64,000 nt of DNA, taken from NCBI RefSeq assembly GCF_902364365.1, contig NZ_CABJDN010000002.1, positions 724,590 to 788,589 on the forward strand, given 5' to 3'. Made by a program: the position numbers and the translations under genes. The DNA is from Bacteroides intestinalis. GTDB lineage: Bacteria; Bacteroidota; Bacteroidia; Bacteroidales; Bacteroidaceae. Shown here piece after piece: positions 8,067-17,624 of this stretch (position 1 is its first letter; each line of letters begins with the position of its first letter). The notes beneath the pieces are model-generated. The model was not told the origin of the DNA. It saw only the letters and a program-made list of their open reading frames with translations, and did not search any database.

Positions 8067-11000
8067 TTATAAAACCGTATCAAGCAGATCGGCATAGATA
8101 GGATTTTGTCGTAACAAGTGAGGCACCCCTGTCATAAATAGCTGCTTGCGGGCACGGGTGAGCGCAACGTTTAGTTTCCGATCAATCCATACCCCTTTTT
8201 CTTCCGTAAGGTTGGCAAGAAATTTCAGTTGATAAGTACGGTTCACACAGAAAGAATAAATAATCACATCCCTCTCACTCCCTTGGAAACGTTCTACAGT
8301 GTCCACCAGAATATCATTCAAAACAGGAATACCCAAAGCTGCTATCTCGCTCTTTATAAGAGCTATCTGACTACGATAAGGAGTGATAACACCTAAAGTC
8401 AAAGCAGAATTAAAACCAGAATTGCTTGCTTCATACTGTCTGTAAACGGCAGCAGCCAACCGAGCTGTAAGCTGTGCTTCGGAATGGTTAATCTTCGCTG
8501 ATTGTGAAGGAGTCTCCGGCACCGAGGGAAGAAAAGCTACCCGACTCACCAATACATCAGCAAATTCATCATTCTCCAGTCCCGGAGCAAGTTCAAGTTC
8601 ACCTTGCTGATGCGGCAAACCGACCGCTTCCAGTAATCCGCCATAAAAAGCACGATTAGGGAACCGGGCTACTTCCACATTCATACGTCCCTGCCGGCAA
8701 AGCATATCGTAAAAATGCTGAGTGGTTGGCGACGGATGATTAACAGAGATTGTACGATAGAGACGTTCGAACAGAGAATCTTTTAGATTATACAAACCGA
8801 TACTCTGCAGACATTCTTCACACACTTCAGATTGCGATTCGGATTGAAGAACAACGGCAGGCAGTTGTTTATGATCGCCGATAAGAATGAACTTACCGAT
8901 GGCGTTGTTGCCAGCCACATTTCGTGCACAAAGAAGTCCTAACAGTTGCGGCTCCAATATCTGGGTAGCCTCATCCACAATAGCCACATCAAAAGTCTTC
9001 AGACGAAACATATCCGTTTTAGATGAGAAGGTAGCAACAGTACCAACGAAAACACGGCAACGTTCTATGCGTGCGTGTACTTCACGACGTGTAGAACAAG
9101 GCTCCAGCACATTCTCTATTAATCGGGAACGGAAAGGAGGATCGCAAGAGAGCTCACTTCCGATACGAATAAAATCAATCTCAGGCGTTATTACAGAAAG
9201 GGTTTTGCAGATCTCATCCACTGCACGATTTGTATATGAAAGCAACAGTATCTGTTTCCCGTCACGATAGAATGCTTCTACCATACCACGCAAAGCACGG
9301 GAAGTCTTTCCGGTGCCCGGAGGACCTATCAAAAGAAAATAATCCCTGGCTGCCTGTGCCTTCAAGGTAATGCGGGAAAAATCATTGGAAGCAGCTGCAA
9401 TACGGGCATCAAAAGAAGTATCAAATTCCGGTTCACGCTGAGACAGCAATAGATCCCGGCGATCCTTGTTAGCGGAAAGGAAAGCGGAAAGTCCCAGATA
9501 CATGCTGCGGAAAGAAGTATCCATATAATCGTGCTCTATGGCATAGCGACTATCCAGAGGAAGCACAGAAGTATTTTGTTGCGAAGCACGAAGACGGATA
9601 CGGATATCCCGGTCGGTGATTCGCTCTATATTTCCTTTGAATACCATCTTATTGGTTACATTGTCCGTATCTTGATTGCGTTGATAGAGGACAATGGTGT
9701 CACCCTCACGGAAATTCGGCAAAACTTGCAGAGGTGAATCATTAACCGGACGTGCCAGTACAAGATATGCCTTATGTATATCTGCCGCATGATTCTCCGT
9801 GATCGTCAGATCATATAGTATCTCTCCCGCCTCACGTTTTTCTTCAAGTGTGGAAAGCCACAAAGCAGCAGCTCCTGCACGCCCTTCATAATCGATATCA
9901 CCTGATTTCGAAGTGTACAATTCCTTGGTTATAAAATTGTAGAGTGTATAGAAGTAACGTTGCTCCAATGCAGTAAGCATCCGGATACGTTGTGCCACTA
10001 CATCGATGGACGGATAGAGATAGCGTTTCCATAACGTGTTATTCAGATGACGCTCATTCAGTGTCTCCGGATTGATAGCTTTCAGACATTCCGCCGTATA
10101 ATAAGGACTGTTACGTAATTGCATGCCATATTCATTCGCCACAATCCGGTTGCGGACATCCATCACACGCCGTACCATCGCCCACGATGGACGAGCAGGA
10201 TATAACAACGGGTAACGTGTATACAGCAAGTATGCCTTTACTCTACGGTGGTCCATTCCCATAGAATATTCCAGCACTGCCTGATACAATAACATCTGCA
10301 CCTTATTATTCTCTTTCGGTTCCACCTTACCCCGGATAGAGTACTCATCGGCTTTACCCGACTTCATTTCTATAAAGGAAGACATATCGCGCTGCATATA
10401 GTCCAGACGTCCTTGCAACCCCAGTGCTTCACATATATAGGTAGGTTCCAGTACCGCATCTGTTTTATCCAGTTCATAACCGGGAGTCCGGAAAGTTTCA
10501 GTCACCGTTTGACGGATATGTTCGAAGTGCCGTTTACAATCGGCAAAGAATTCCTTTTCTTTCTCCTTGTCCAGCAAATCGGCACATGCAGCCAACTCTA
10601 TGGAATAAGTGCGGAAAGCCTTTTTCATGCAGGATAAATAGTCCGGCTCCTCTTTCGCATAGATCCATTCGTCCAGGAAAAGATTGGCAATATTACCGAG
10701 CAACAGAGGACGTGTATTATCGGGAGATTGCAAACGTGCCAGCAGATAATTGGCCGGATGATGCCCGTAATCTTTAAAACACTCTGCCAGAGAACTGATA
10801 TCCAACAGATAATCCGGTTCTAAAATAATAAAGGAAGGTGTCAATACACCTGCCTCATCTACAGCTACATCCAATAGATTGACCTGTGCATGGCGCCATA
10901 ACAATTGACAGGTTTCTGCAAATTCCTCATTCACCTGCGGTACATTGTATCGCACCCGTAACGGTTCATCAGCAACGGTATCTACAGGCAATACATATAA

Positions 11001-11459
11001 ATACGTATCATCGGCATATTGAAAACAAACACGCATCCGGCGTACCCGTTCTTTAGCAGGCGGAGAAACGATGTAAGTAGCATCCGCACGGGGAAGCAAG
11101 CGGTAAAGTTCCGCCGGTACCTCCTCTCCCGTAAGCTTCTTCACAAAGAAAGTCAATGTCTTGATGTCTCTCAACAGATTCTCTCGTGAGGGTTCAGCCA
11201 AACGGTTCAGAACAGCATTGGAGGTCAGGCGAAAAGTATGTAAACGATTTTGTTCCACAACAGACAGTCCGGCTTTCGAGGCAACAAAGCTGATACGTGC
11301 AGACAAGTCAGTCATTTGCAAGCTACCGTCCGGCATCTGTGTACGGCAAAGACGTTCCAGAAATTCACGGAGCTGACGGTAAGCCGTTGTTAACGGAATA
11401 TTTTCATCCCGGCAGACCGTAAGTAAAAAGTAATAGTATTCCCGTGCCTCTTCCTGCAT
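8067..11459 (-). CDS. Dna2-like nuclease-helicase (PD-(D/E)XK plus superfamily I helicase)
   Basis: 1130 residues, cytoplasmic. A RecB/Cas4-like nuclease lies near residues 330-400: GRLDYMQ followed by FIEMKSGK gives the D...ExK motif, and a QMLLYQ helix follows. The helicase is of the Dna2/Upf1 kind, with Walker A GPPGTGKTS near 710, VDEATQ near 831, GDHKQLP, RFQGSERD and LNVALTRARKQL. Such proteins process DNA ends or flaps in repair and replication. Its start codon overlaps the tatC stop by one base (TAATG), so the two are translationally coupled, though no functional link with protein export is obvious. It is not part of a recognisable defence island here. Confidence 0.85.
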   Translation of the reverse strand: MQEEAREYYYFLLTVCRDENIPLTTAYRQLREFLERLCRTQMPDGSLQMTDLSARISFVASKAGLSVVEQNRLHTFRLTSNAVLNRLAEPSRENLLRDIKTLTFFVKKLTGEEVPAELYRLLPRADATYIVSPPAKERVRRMRVCFQYADDTYLYVLPVDTVADEPLRVRYNVPQVNEEFAETCQLLWRHAQVNLLDVAVDEAGVLTPSFIILEPDYLLDISSLAECFKDYGHHPANYLLARLQSPDNTRPLLLGNIANLFLDEWIYAKEEPDYLSCMKKAFRTYSIELAACADLLDKEKEKEFFADCKRHFEHIRQTVTETFRTPGYELDKTDAVLEPTYICEALGLQGRLDYMQRDMSSFIEMKSGKADEYSIRGKVEPKENNKVQMLLYQAVLEYSMGMDHRRVKAYLLYTRYPLLYPARPSWAMVRRVMDVRNRIVANEYGMQLRNSPYYTAECLKAINPETLNERHLNNTLWKRYLYPSIDVVAQRIRMLTALEQRYFYTLYNFITKELYTSKSGDIDYEGRAGAAALWLSTLEEKREAGEILYDLTITENHAADIHKAYLVLARPVNDSPLQVLPNFREGDTIVLYQRNQDTDNVTNKMVFKGNIERITDRDIRIRLRASQQNTSVLPLDSRYAIEHDYMDTSFRSMYLGLSAFLSANKDRRDLLLSQREPEFDTSFDARIAAASNDFSRITLKAQAARDYFLLIGPPGTGKTSRALRGMVEAFYRDGKQILLLSYTNRAVDEICKTLSVITPEIDFIRIGSELSCDPPFRSRLIENVLEPCSTRREVHARIERCRVFVGTVATFSSKTDMFRLKTFDVAIVDEATQILEPQLLGLLCARNVAGNNAIGKFILIGDHKQLPAVVLQSESQSEVCEECLQSIGLYNLKDSLFERLYRTISVNHPSPTTQHFYDMLCRQGRMNVEVARFPNRAFYGGLLEAVGLPHQQGELELAPGLENDEFADVLVSRVAFLPSVPETPSQSAKINHSEAQLTARLAAAVYRQYEASNSGFNSALTLGVITPYRSQIALIKSEIAALGIPVLNDILVDTVERFQGSERDVIIYSFCVNRTYQLKFLANLTEEKGVWIDRKLNVALTRARKQLFMTGVPHLLRQNPIYADLLDTVL

Positions 11460-12280
11460 TACTCCTCCTTATCTTCATCCGCCTCGTCCGTGTCAGTTTT
11501 CTTATCCTTAATCATCAGGATACTCAACTCATAGAGCAGATAAAGCGGAATAGAAACCACTGTCAGAGTGAAAGGATCGCCGGTTGGCGTAATAATAGCT
11601 GCGACTATCACAATAATCACCAGTGCATGACGACGGTACTTGCGCAGGAAAGATTTGTGTACCAATCCCAAAAGTGAAAGTAACCAGGTCACCAACGGCA
11701 ATTCAAAAGCCAGTCCCATACAGAGCACCAGCATCATGAAGTTATCTATGTAAGAATTTAAAGAAATCTGATTCTCGATGGATGCACTCAGTTCGTAGGT
11801 AGAGAGAAAGCGCAACGTCAATGGGTAGACCATAAAATAGCCCAGCAGTACACCGAGGAAAAACATCACTGTACCAATACATAAAGCTTTCTTCACCCCA
11901 CGACGCTCGTTAGGATAAAGGGCAGGACTGATAAACCTCCAGATTTCGAAAAAGATATAAGGCGTAGCCGTAACTACCGACATCCAGAATGCGGTGGACA
12001 TATGAACAAAGAACGGAGCCGCCAGATTTATATTGATCAGTTTGACATGAAACTGCTGCGTAAAGAATTCATCGTTAAGATTGAATGTTTTTCCTACATA
12101 TCGCAGCACGTCGTAAAAAATGAAATCATTGTGGCAGGGTGCCAACACCACATTATCAAACAACCACGGCATTGCAATAAAATAACCGACTGCAAATACA
12201 AACCACACACCGAGAACTCGAAACAGTACCCGACGCAGTTCGTCCAAATGATCCCAAAAGGTTAGTTCTTTATCTGCCAT
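11459..12280 (-). CDS. tatC: Sec-independent protein translocase TatC
   Basis: 273 residues with six predicted membrane helices. The N-terminal WDHLDELRRVLFR matches the conserved cytoplasmic HLxELRxR motif that binds twin-arginine signals, and the first periplasmic loop and FEIWRFISPALYPNERR are typical of TatC. It works with the TatA protein encoded 91 bp upstream to export folded proteins. The C-terminus ends in an acidic tail (DEADEDKEE), common in Bacteroidetes. The intervening gap is filled by a palindromic repeat element. Confidence 0.95.
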   Translation of the reverse strand: MADKELTFWDHLDELRRVLFRVLGVWFVFAVGYFIAMPWLFDNVVLAPCHNDFIFYDVLRYVGKTFNLNDEFFTQQFHVKLININLAAPFFVHMSTAFWMSVVTATPYIFFEIWRFISPALYPNERRGVKKALCIGTVMFFLGVLLGYFMVYPLTLRFLSTYELSASIENQISLNSYIDNFMMLVLCMGLAFELPLVTWLLSLLGLVHKSFLRKYRRHALVIIVIVAAIITPTGDPFTLTVVSIPLYLLYELSILMIKDKKTDTDEADEDKEE

Positions 12281-12292
12281 ACTAGTGAAATA

Positions 12293-12361
12293 GTTACAAG
12301 CTACAAGCTATAAGTACCTTCGGCATGATAGCACAGATACTTGTAGCTCGTAGCTTGTAAC
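12293..12361. repeat. Palindromic repeat element A (TACAAGCT arms)
   Basis: 24-bp arms at 12293-12316 and 12338-12361 pair at 22 of 24 positions and flank a 21-bp core containing TTCGGCATGATAGCAC. The core resembles those of the other palindromic elements in this window. It sits between tatA and tatC. Confidence 0.8.
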
Positions 12362-12371
12362 CCGTAGCTTA

Positions 12372-12593
12372 TTATTTTTTAGAAGCCGGCTCTTCTATAT
12401 CATCCTTTGCTTTATTTATTTCTTCTTTCGCCTCGTTCACACCATCCTTGAAGCTCTTCACGCCTTTACCTAATCCCTTCATCAATTCAGGTATCTTCTT
12501 ACCACCGAACAACAACAAGATAAGCAAAGCAATAATGACCCATTCGGAACCGCTGGGCAGAAAGCCTAATAAAAGTAAGTTTGTCATATTCAT
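12372..12593 (-). CDS. tatA: Twin-arginine translocase subunit TatA/E
   Basis: 73 residues. One N-terminal membrane helix (about 10-28) is followed by the [16 protein letters not shown] hinge and an amphipathic helix, then a charged tail, the standard TatA layout. Together with TatC it forms a minimal two-component Tat system; no separate TatB is seen nearby, as is usual in Bacteroidetes. An exact -7 box (TATATTTG on the minus strand, 12611-12618) lies 18 bp upstream. Confidence 0.93.
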   Translation of the reverse strand: MNMTNLLLLGFLPSGSEWVIIALLILLLFGGKKIPELMKGLGKGVKSFKDGVNEAKEEINKAKDDIEEPASKK

Positions 12594-12686
12594 AGTTTTT
12601 AAATTTGTTGCAAATATAATAGTTTCACTACAGATTACACGCTTTTACACGGATTAAAACGAAAAGAATAAAGGTAAACCCGAATA

Positions 12687-15215
12687 TCAGTCCTGATAAT
12701 AGACCCTCTTCACCCGTGTAGAAACGCTTGTCAATACTTCATAAGGAATGGTTTCAAGTACATCGGAAAGCACCGTAATGGGCAGATGATCGCCAAATAT
12801 CTCTACGGTATCCCCTTCTTTACATTCAATATCCGTAACGTCTATCATGCAGACATCCATGCAGATATTACCGACATAAGGTGCACGTTGCCCATTCACC
12901 AAACAATATGCATGACCATTGCCTAAGTGACGGTTTAGTCCGTCGGCATATCCGATAGGCAGTGCAGCAATACGCGAATCACGTGTCAGATGTCCCTTGC
13001 GACTATATCCAACCGTATCTTCTTCGGGCACCCCCCGTATTTGCAGGATGGTAGTTTTCAGTGTACTTACATTATTTATAATAGTATTATCGATCGGACT
13101 GATACCATACAAACCGATGCCCAGACGTACCATATCGAACTGTGCTCCGGGGAAACGCTCAATACCTGCCGAGTTACAGATGTGACGGAGTATCTTATGC
13201 GGAAATGCTGCTTGCAACTGCATAGAAGCAGCTTCAAACATTTCTATCTGTCCACGCGTAAACGCGTCAAACTGAGATGCGTCACTACCCACAAGGTGAG
13301 AGAACACAGACCGTGCAATGACTGCATTCTGGCTCTTCAACCGTTCTATAAGCCGTGGCATATCCTCAGGCGCAAAACCCAGACGGTGCATACCCGTATC
13401 CAGTTTTATATGAATAGGGAAATTGGTGATACCTTCTTTTTCCGCCTCCTTAATCAGTGCATCCAGCAAATGGAAACTGTACACTTCCGGCTCCAGCTTA
13501 TAGTCGAACATGGTCTTGAATGCCGTCATCTCCGGATTCATAATGATGATGCTCGCCGTAATGCCTGCTTTGCGCAGCTCGGAACCTTCGTCGGCCACAG
13601 CCACAGCCAGATAATCGACATGATGTTCCTGTAGCGTCTTGGCAATCTCATACGAACCTGCACCATATGCAGACGCTTTCACCATGCAGACCATCTTGGT
13701 TTCCGGCTTCAGTTTACTACGATAATAATTCAGGTTGGCTATCATGGCTCCGAGATTCACTTCAAGAATCGTTTCGTGTACCTTCTTCTCCAGTTCTTCC
13801 GTCAAAGCATCAAAGCCAAACTGACGGGCACCTTTTATCAATATAATTTCATTTTCCAACCGTAGCTCACCACGGGAAATAGCACGCAACAATGCTTCCG
13901 TATTAGGATAGAAAGCCTTTTCAATATCAAAACGTGCAGCACACGAAGCAATCTCATTTCCAACACCGATGATGCGCTCAATGCCACGACTGTTGATCAA
14001 TTGCGATACCTTCCGGTAAAGCGTCGGTGCATTCTGCCCCGTTTCCAGTATATCAGAAAGAATGAGTGTACGCTTCAACCCATTGCTTTGCGAGCGACGG
14101 TAGAGGAAATCGAGCGCAATATCCAATGAAGCGAGATCACTGTTATAACTATCATTAATCAATAAGCAACCGTTTTTGCCCTCCTTTACTTCCAGACGCA
14201 TAGCCACCGGTTCCAGTGTCGTCATGCGTTCCGTAATTTTTTCGGCGGGAAGCATCAGGTAAAGACAAGCCGCCAGGCAGTTCAACGAATTCTCAATAGA
14301 AGCATCATCAATGAAAGGTAGCATAAAAGTATTGTCCATTTCCAGGTAACGGTAAGAGATGACGGTACAATCTTCTTTCTTCTCCACCTTACTTATAAAC
14401 AGGGGACGCTCCATATCCCTTCGGCTCCATGCTATTTCACGGGCACTGAGCATGGATTTTGCCACACAATTACTGATAAACTCATCATCACCATTATAAA
14501 TCACCACATCGCAGTTCTTAAACAGGGTTAGTTTCTCCATACATTTCTCTTGCAGAGAAAAGAAGTTTTCCTGATGAGCACCACCAATATTAGTCAGTAT
14601 GCCAATGGTTGGCTTGATAATATTCTGTAAGGCACGCATTTCCCCCATCTCCGAGATACCAGCTTCGAAAATAGCAAGCTCAGACTGTTCGTTCATTTGC
14701 CAGACAGACAGAGGCACTCCGATCTGAGAATTATAACTGCGAGGCGAACGGACAATTACCCGTTCGGGACTAAGCAACTGATGAAGCCACTCTTTCACAA
14801 TAGTCTTTCCATTACTGCCTGTGATGCCAATCACAGGAATCTGGAATTGCTCACGATGTTGCTCCGCCAATTTCTGCAAAGCTTTCAGCGGATTAGCAAC
14901 TACTAAAAAGTTGAGTTGGGGTATGAGACTTGACTGCGCATCATCATGTTGTATAGAATCATCTATAATCAATTGTCCATTTTCAATTGCCTTATAAGTT
15001 TCTTTGCTTACCACAAAATTGCGAACGCCACGTGAATATAAATCAGATATATAGCGGGCACCGTCATTGCGTTTGGTAGTTAAGGCAAAGAACAAAGTTT
15101 CTTCGGGGAAACTCAAGGAACGGCTATCGGTAAGTAACCAGTCTATAGTTGCCGGCGTGTCCCCCACACGTCGTGCACCAATGCGTTCGGCTATTGTTTC
15201 AATCGTATATGACAT
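12687..15215 (-). CDS. Bifunctional MurF ligase / alanine racemase
   Basis: 842 residues. The N-terminal 460 residues are a Mur ligase of the MurF type (GITGSNGKTIVKEW ATP loop, NDSYNSDLASL), which adds D-Ala-D-Ala to UDP-MurNAc-tripeptide. The C-terminal part is a fold-III alanine racemase: MVKASAYGAGS near residue 508 holds the PLP lysine and GYSRKGHL the second catalytic tyrosine. The fusion joins production of D-Ala with its use in peptidoglycan and is a common Bacteroidetes arrangement. The start overlaps the end of the GSCFA gene by 25 bp, so the two are probably co-transcribed. Confidence 0.93.
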   Translation of the reverse strand: MSYTIETIAERIGARRVGDTPATIDWLLTDSRSLSFPEETLFFALTTKRNDGARYISDLYSRGVRNFVVSKETYKAIENGQLIIDDSIQHDDAQSSLIPQLNFLVVANPLKALQKLAEQHREQFQIPVIGITGSNGKTIVKEWLHQLLSPERVIVRSPRSYNSQIGVPLSVWQMNEQSELAIFEAGISEMGEMRALQNIIKPTIGILTNIGGAHQENFFSLQEKCMEKLTLFKNCDVVIYNGDDEFISNCVAKSMLSAREIAWSRRDMERPLFISKVEKKEDCTVISYRYLEMDNTFMLPFIDDASIENSLNCLAACLYLMLPAEKITERMTTLEPVAMRLEVKEGKNGCLLINDSYNSDLASLDIALDFLYRRSQSNGLKRTLILSDILETGQNAPTLYRKVSQLINSRGIERIIGVGNEIASCAARFDIEKAFYPNTEALLRAISRGELRLENEIILIKGARQFGFDALTEELEKKVHETILEVNLGAMIANLNYYRSKLKPETKMVCMVKASAYGAGSYEIAKTLQEHHVDYLAVAVADEGSELRKAGITASIIIMNPEMTAFKTMFDYKLEPEVYSFHLLDALIKEAEKEGITNFPIHIKLDTGMHRLGFAPEDMPRLIERLKSQNAVIARSVFSHLVGSDASQFDAFTRGQIEMFEAASMQLQAAFPHKILRHICNSAGIERFPGAQFDMVRLGIGLYGISPIDNTIINNVSTLKTTILQIRGVPEEDTVGYSRKGHLTRDSRIAALPIGYADGLNRHLGNGHAYCLVNGQRAPYVGNICMDVCMIDVTDIECKEGDTVEIFGDHLPITVLSDVLETIPYEVLTSVSTRVKRVYYQD

Positions 15216-16180
15216 ATTTCTTTCTCGTTTTGGAAATCTAAGTACGGGTATTTTTGGTTAAGTCGATCTATTTTTAACACAATTTGTCCTAAAAAACACT
15301 TATACTCCTCTGACTCCGGATGGAAGGGCTTATGAGATAGCGCTTTATTGATATTTTCACTTTCCTGCATAATCTCTAACGCATCTTCCGAGAAGCAAGT
15401 CTGCACGAACTTCTCCCATACATAACGTACCGCCTGGGGGGACGGATGCACCATATCGTCAGCATAAAAACGATAGTCGCGAAGCTCATCAAGCAAGAGT
15501 TCGTAAGCCGGAAAATAAGAGACATATTCGGGAAAAGAAGCCTGCAATTGGTCGATGGCAAGCAAAAGCGTGGCTTTGCTCAATTGATTGGCATGCATTC
15601 CATCGCGTATGTGCCGTATAGGGCTGACGGTAAGAATCACTTTCAGCTTCGGGTTCCGGGCAATCAGACCGGAGAAAAGGGAGGTATAGTCGGATACAAT
15701 CTCCTGCACACTGAGTCGGCGACGAATAAAGACAGATTCCGGTTGCTTGTGGCAGTTTGCAACAACATGCCCCGTAGTCTTCTGTTCGTACACCCAGGAT
15801 GTACCAAAAGTCAACATCAGACAATCCAGTTGATGAATGCATTCGTGTGCCGCCAACAAGCGGGCATTGATGCGCTGCAAAGTTTCCTCCATTGAAGGTG
15901 AAGAAAAATCTCCATGATGCATAGGACTATGCCAACATTCGCGGAAGAAAAACAAATCTTCTTCCTTATATACCTTACCTGCCACCACCTCACGCAAGGC
16001 AGCCGAAATGGACAAGGGATTATAGAGAACACCAAAAGGATTTATATCCGGATGAAATTTAGCATCCGCGAGTAAGCTCCCCATGTTGGTAGCAAAACAA
16101 GACCCCATCAACAGGAGGCTATCTGCCTGTACAAGAGGTGGTAAACCGGAAGGCAACTCAACGGGAGTAAAGAAATCCAT
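15191..16180 (-). CDS. GSCFA-domain protein
   Basis: 329 residues without a signal peptide. The family signature LLMGSCFATNMG lies near residue 27, and DDMVHPSPQAVRYVWEKF near residue 245 carries the probable Asp-His pair, so it looks like an SGNH-type hydrolase fold. The family has no firmly known substrate. Its 25-bp overlap with murF-alr suggests a role linked to cell-envelope synthesis, but that is inference only. It follows the S24 repressor gene by 20 bp on the same strand and may share its transcript. Confidence 0.85.
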   Translation of the reverse strand: MDFFTPVELPSGLPPLVQADSLLLMGSCFATNMGSLLADAKFHPDINPFGVLYNPLSISAALREVVAGKVYKEEDLFFFRECWHSPMHHGDFSSPSMEETLQRINARLLAAHECIHQLDCLMLTFGTSWVYEQKTTGHVVANCHKQPESVFIRRRLSVQEIVSDYTSLFSGLIARNPKLKVILTVSPIRHIRDGMHANQLSKATLLLAIDQLQASFPEYVSYFPAYELLLDELRDYRFYADDMVHPSPQAVRYVWEKFVQTCFSEDALEIMQESENINKALSHKPFHPESEEYKCFLGQIVLKIDRLNQKYPYLDFQNEKEICHIRLKQ

Positions 16181-16200
16181 AGATTATGAAAATTAGTATT

Positions 16201-16923
16201 CTACATCATCATATTCTTCCGGATCGAGAACTTCACAATTGCCATTGCCTGGATAGCCGCAAACGGCACATCCATCGGTTCATGATGCGGATTATAGCTC
16301 ACCAGCCTGATACAACCGTCTATTTCCGAACGGTTCACATACTTCACCGCCAAATATTCGTCTCCATCGATATTGAACGAAATCAGGTACATCTCACCAT
16401 AAATGACATTGCTAAAGCTACTGATTTCCTTAAAGCCTACGATATCTCCTGACTTCAAGATGGGGTACATACTGTCTCCACTGATATAGAGGGCACCATC
16501 ACACAAGGGAATGCTGGGAATCTGTATCTTACCTACTACATATTGACGTTTGTTGGCAAGCAGTGTTTTTAGATTGGCAGCAGCAGTGATGTCATAAAGC
16601 GCTACGCTACGATCGCCCACCGGGTCGGGTGTTTTGGGATTGTGGATTATCTCTACTTCTCCCCTTGCGTACTCACTATTGCATAATTTTGCCTGATGTA
16701 CAGGACTTCCTTTTCCCAGCAATAACCAGTTGTAGTCTACGTCTTTCATTTTGCTCAACAACAACGGAAAGTCAGTACTGTTACGCGCAATCCAGTTGCT
16801 AAGTGTGGAACGCGAAACGCCCAGGTAAGCGGCCAGATCAGCATCAGTCTTAAAGTTCAGTACACGTTTGGCGCGCTTCACTATGTCCGCTACGCTAAAT
16901 AAGGAATCTTTTTCTTTCTCCAT
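16201..16923 (-). CDS. CI-like repressor with HTH and S24 (LexA-type) protease domain
   Basis: About 240 residues from the ATG at 16923; ATGs at 16953 and 16974 are in frame but only add residues before the DNA-binding domain. The HTH is DADLAAYLGVSRSTLSNWI. A LexA/UmuD-type S24 domain follows, with SGDSMYPILKSGDIV (serine) and YLAVKYVNR (lysine), so self-cleavage is possible. No prophage genes surround it. It may be a host stress regulator. It lies 20 bp upstream of the GSCFA gene on the same strand. Candidate operators sit in its leader. Confidence 0.85.
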   Translation of the reverse strand: MEKEKDSLFSVADIVKRAKRVLNFKTDADLAAYLGVSRSTLSNWIARNSTDFPLLLSKMKDVDYNWLLLGKGSPVHQAKLCNSEYARGEVEIIHNPKTPDPVGDRSVALYDITAAANLKTLLANKRQYVVGKIQIPSIPLCDGALYISGDSMYPILKSGDIVGFKEISSFSNVIYGEMYLISFNIDGDEYLAVKYVNRSEIDGCIRLVSYNPHHEPMDVPFAAIQAMAIVKFSIRKNMMM

Positions 16924-16978
16924 TTGATTTGTGCTAATTAAGTTCCAATGCATTTCTTGTTCATAGATGCACACTTCT

Positions 16979-17028
16979 GCATTTCGTAAAATGCCAAAAC
17001 TGAGGCTGACTGTTTTCTATACGAAAAC
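16979..17028. promoter_or_regulatory. Candidate operators of the S24 repressor
   Basis: Two dyads share the half-site TTTCGTA: GCATTTCGTAAAATGC at 16979-16994 and GTTTTC-TATAC-GAAAAC at 17012-17028. Both lie just downstream of the probable transcription start of the repressor gene, the usual place for autoregulation. Confidence 0.45.
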
Positions 17029-17048
17029 CAAGCGATGCATTGCAGCAA

Positions 17049-17080
17049 CAAAAGTAATCAATTTGTTTTAAAGGGACAAA
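17049..17080 (-). promoter_or_regulatory. Promoter of the S24 repressor gene
   Basis: Minus-strand -33 TTTG (17077-17080) and -7 TACTTTTG (17049-17056), both exact, separated by 20 bp. The leader would be about 120 nt to the chosen start. Confidence 0.65.
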
Positions 17081-17235
17081 CAAAAAGCAAAGATAACCCA
17101 TCCGCTAATCAAAGAATAGATAAGACGCGTTGATAAATCAATTCATCCCGGACGGGTTATGAGTTAAATGATGATTCAGTATGCCACCTCCACATATAAG
17201 CAACAAATGCTTACAAAACAAGATATTTGTGAGAT

Positions 17236-17301
17236 CAGTCGTATACTTAGGGTATCTCAGTTCCGTACTTAGGGGGCCTCAGTCCCATACCGAGATACCA
17301 T
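17236..17301. repeat. 22-bp tandem repeat array (three units)
   Basis: CAGT begins units at 17236, 17258 and 17280, exactly 22 bp apart. The first two units share GTA-ACTTAGGG-like interiors; the third is more diverged and partly inverted (CCGAGATACC against GGTATCTCAG). It lies in the 0.6-kb gap between the repressor and dxs, which otherwise holds only a palindromic element and promoters. Confidence 0.7.
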
Positions 17302-17420
17302 CATTATAACATATTTGATAATCAAGCATTTGCAAAAAACCTTTCAGGTCTTAAGAAATTGTAACAAACAAACTGCTTTAAATGATAAATTAGTTCTTTT
17401 TTTTCGGGTTATGAATTAAC

Positions 17421-17471
17421 TACAAGCTATAAGCGCCTTTCGGAAAATAGCGCAACCACTTGTAGCTTGTA
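17421..17471. repeat. Palindromic repeat element B (TACAAGCT arms)
   Basis: Arms TACAAGCTATAAG (17421-17433) and CTTGTAGCTTGTA (17459-17471) match 12 of 13. The core holds CCTTTCGGAAAATAGCGCA, close to the core of element A. Confidence 0.75.
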
Positions 17472-17592
17472 ACCCGTAACTCGTAACTTTTCCGTTATTA
17501 AAATATAAGATAAATACAGATACACGAAGGTTAAAGAAGCAAGGATTCGTATTTTTTCCCCGAAAAGGAAATGACCTTCCGTTTTCTTTTAC

Positions 17593-17600
17593 TAATTTTG
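17593..17600 (+). promoter_or_regulatory. -7 element for dxs
   Basis: TAATTTTG fits TAnnTTTG and lies 25 bp before the ATG at 17625. It makes an upstream in-frame ATG at 17571 unlikely. Confidence 0.5.
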
Positions 17601-17624
17601 CAGTTTGTAATCCTCAGAACAGAG

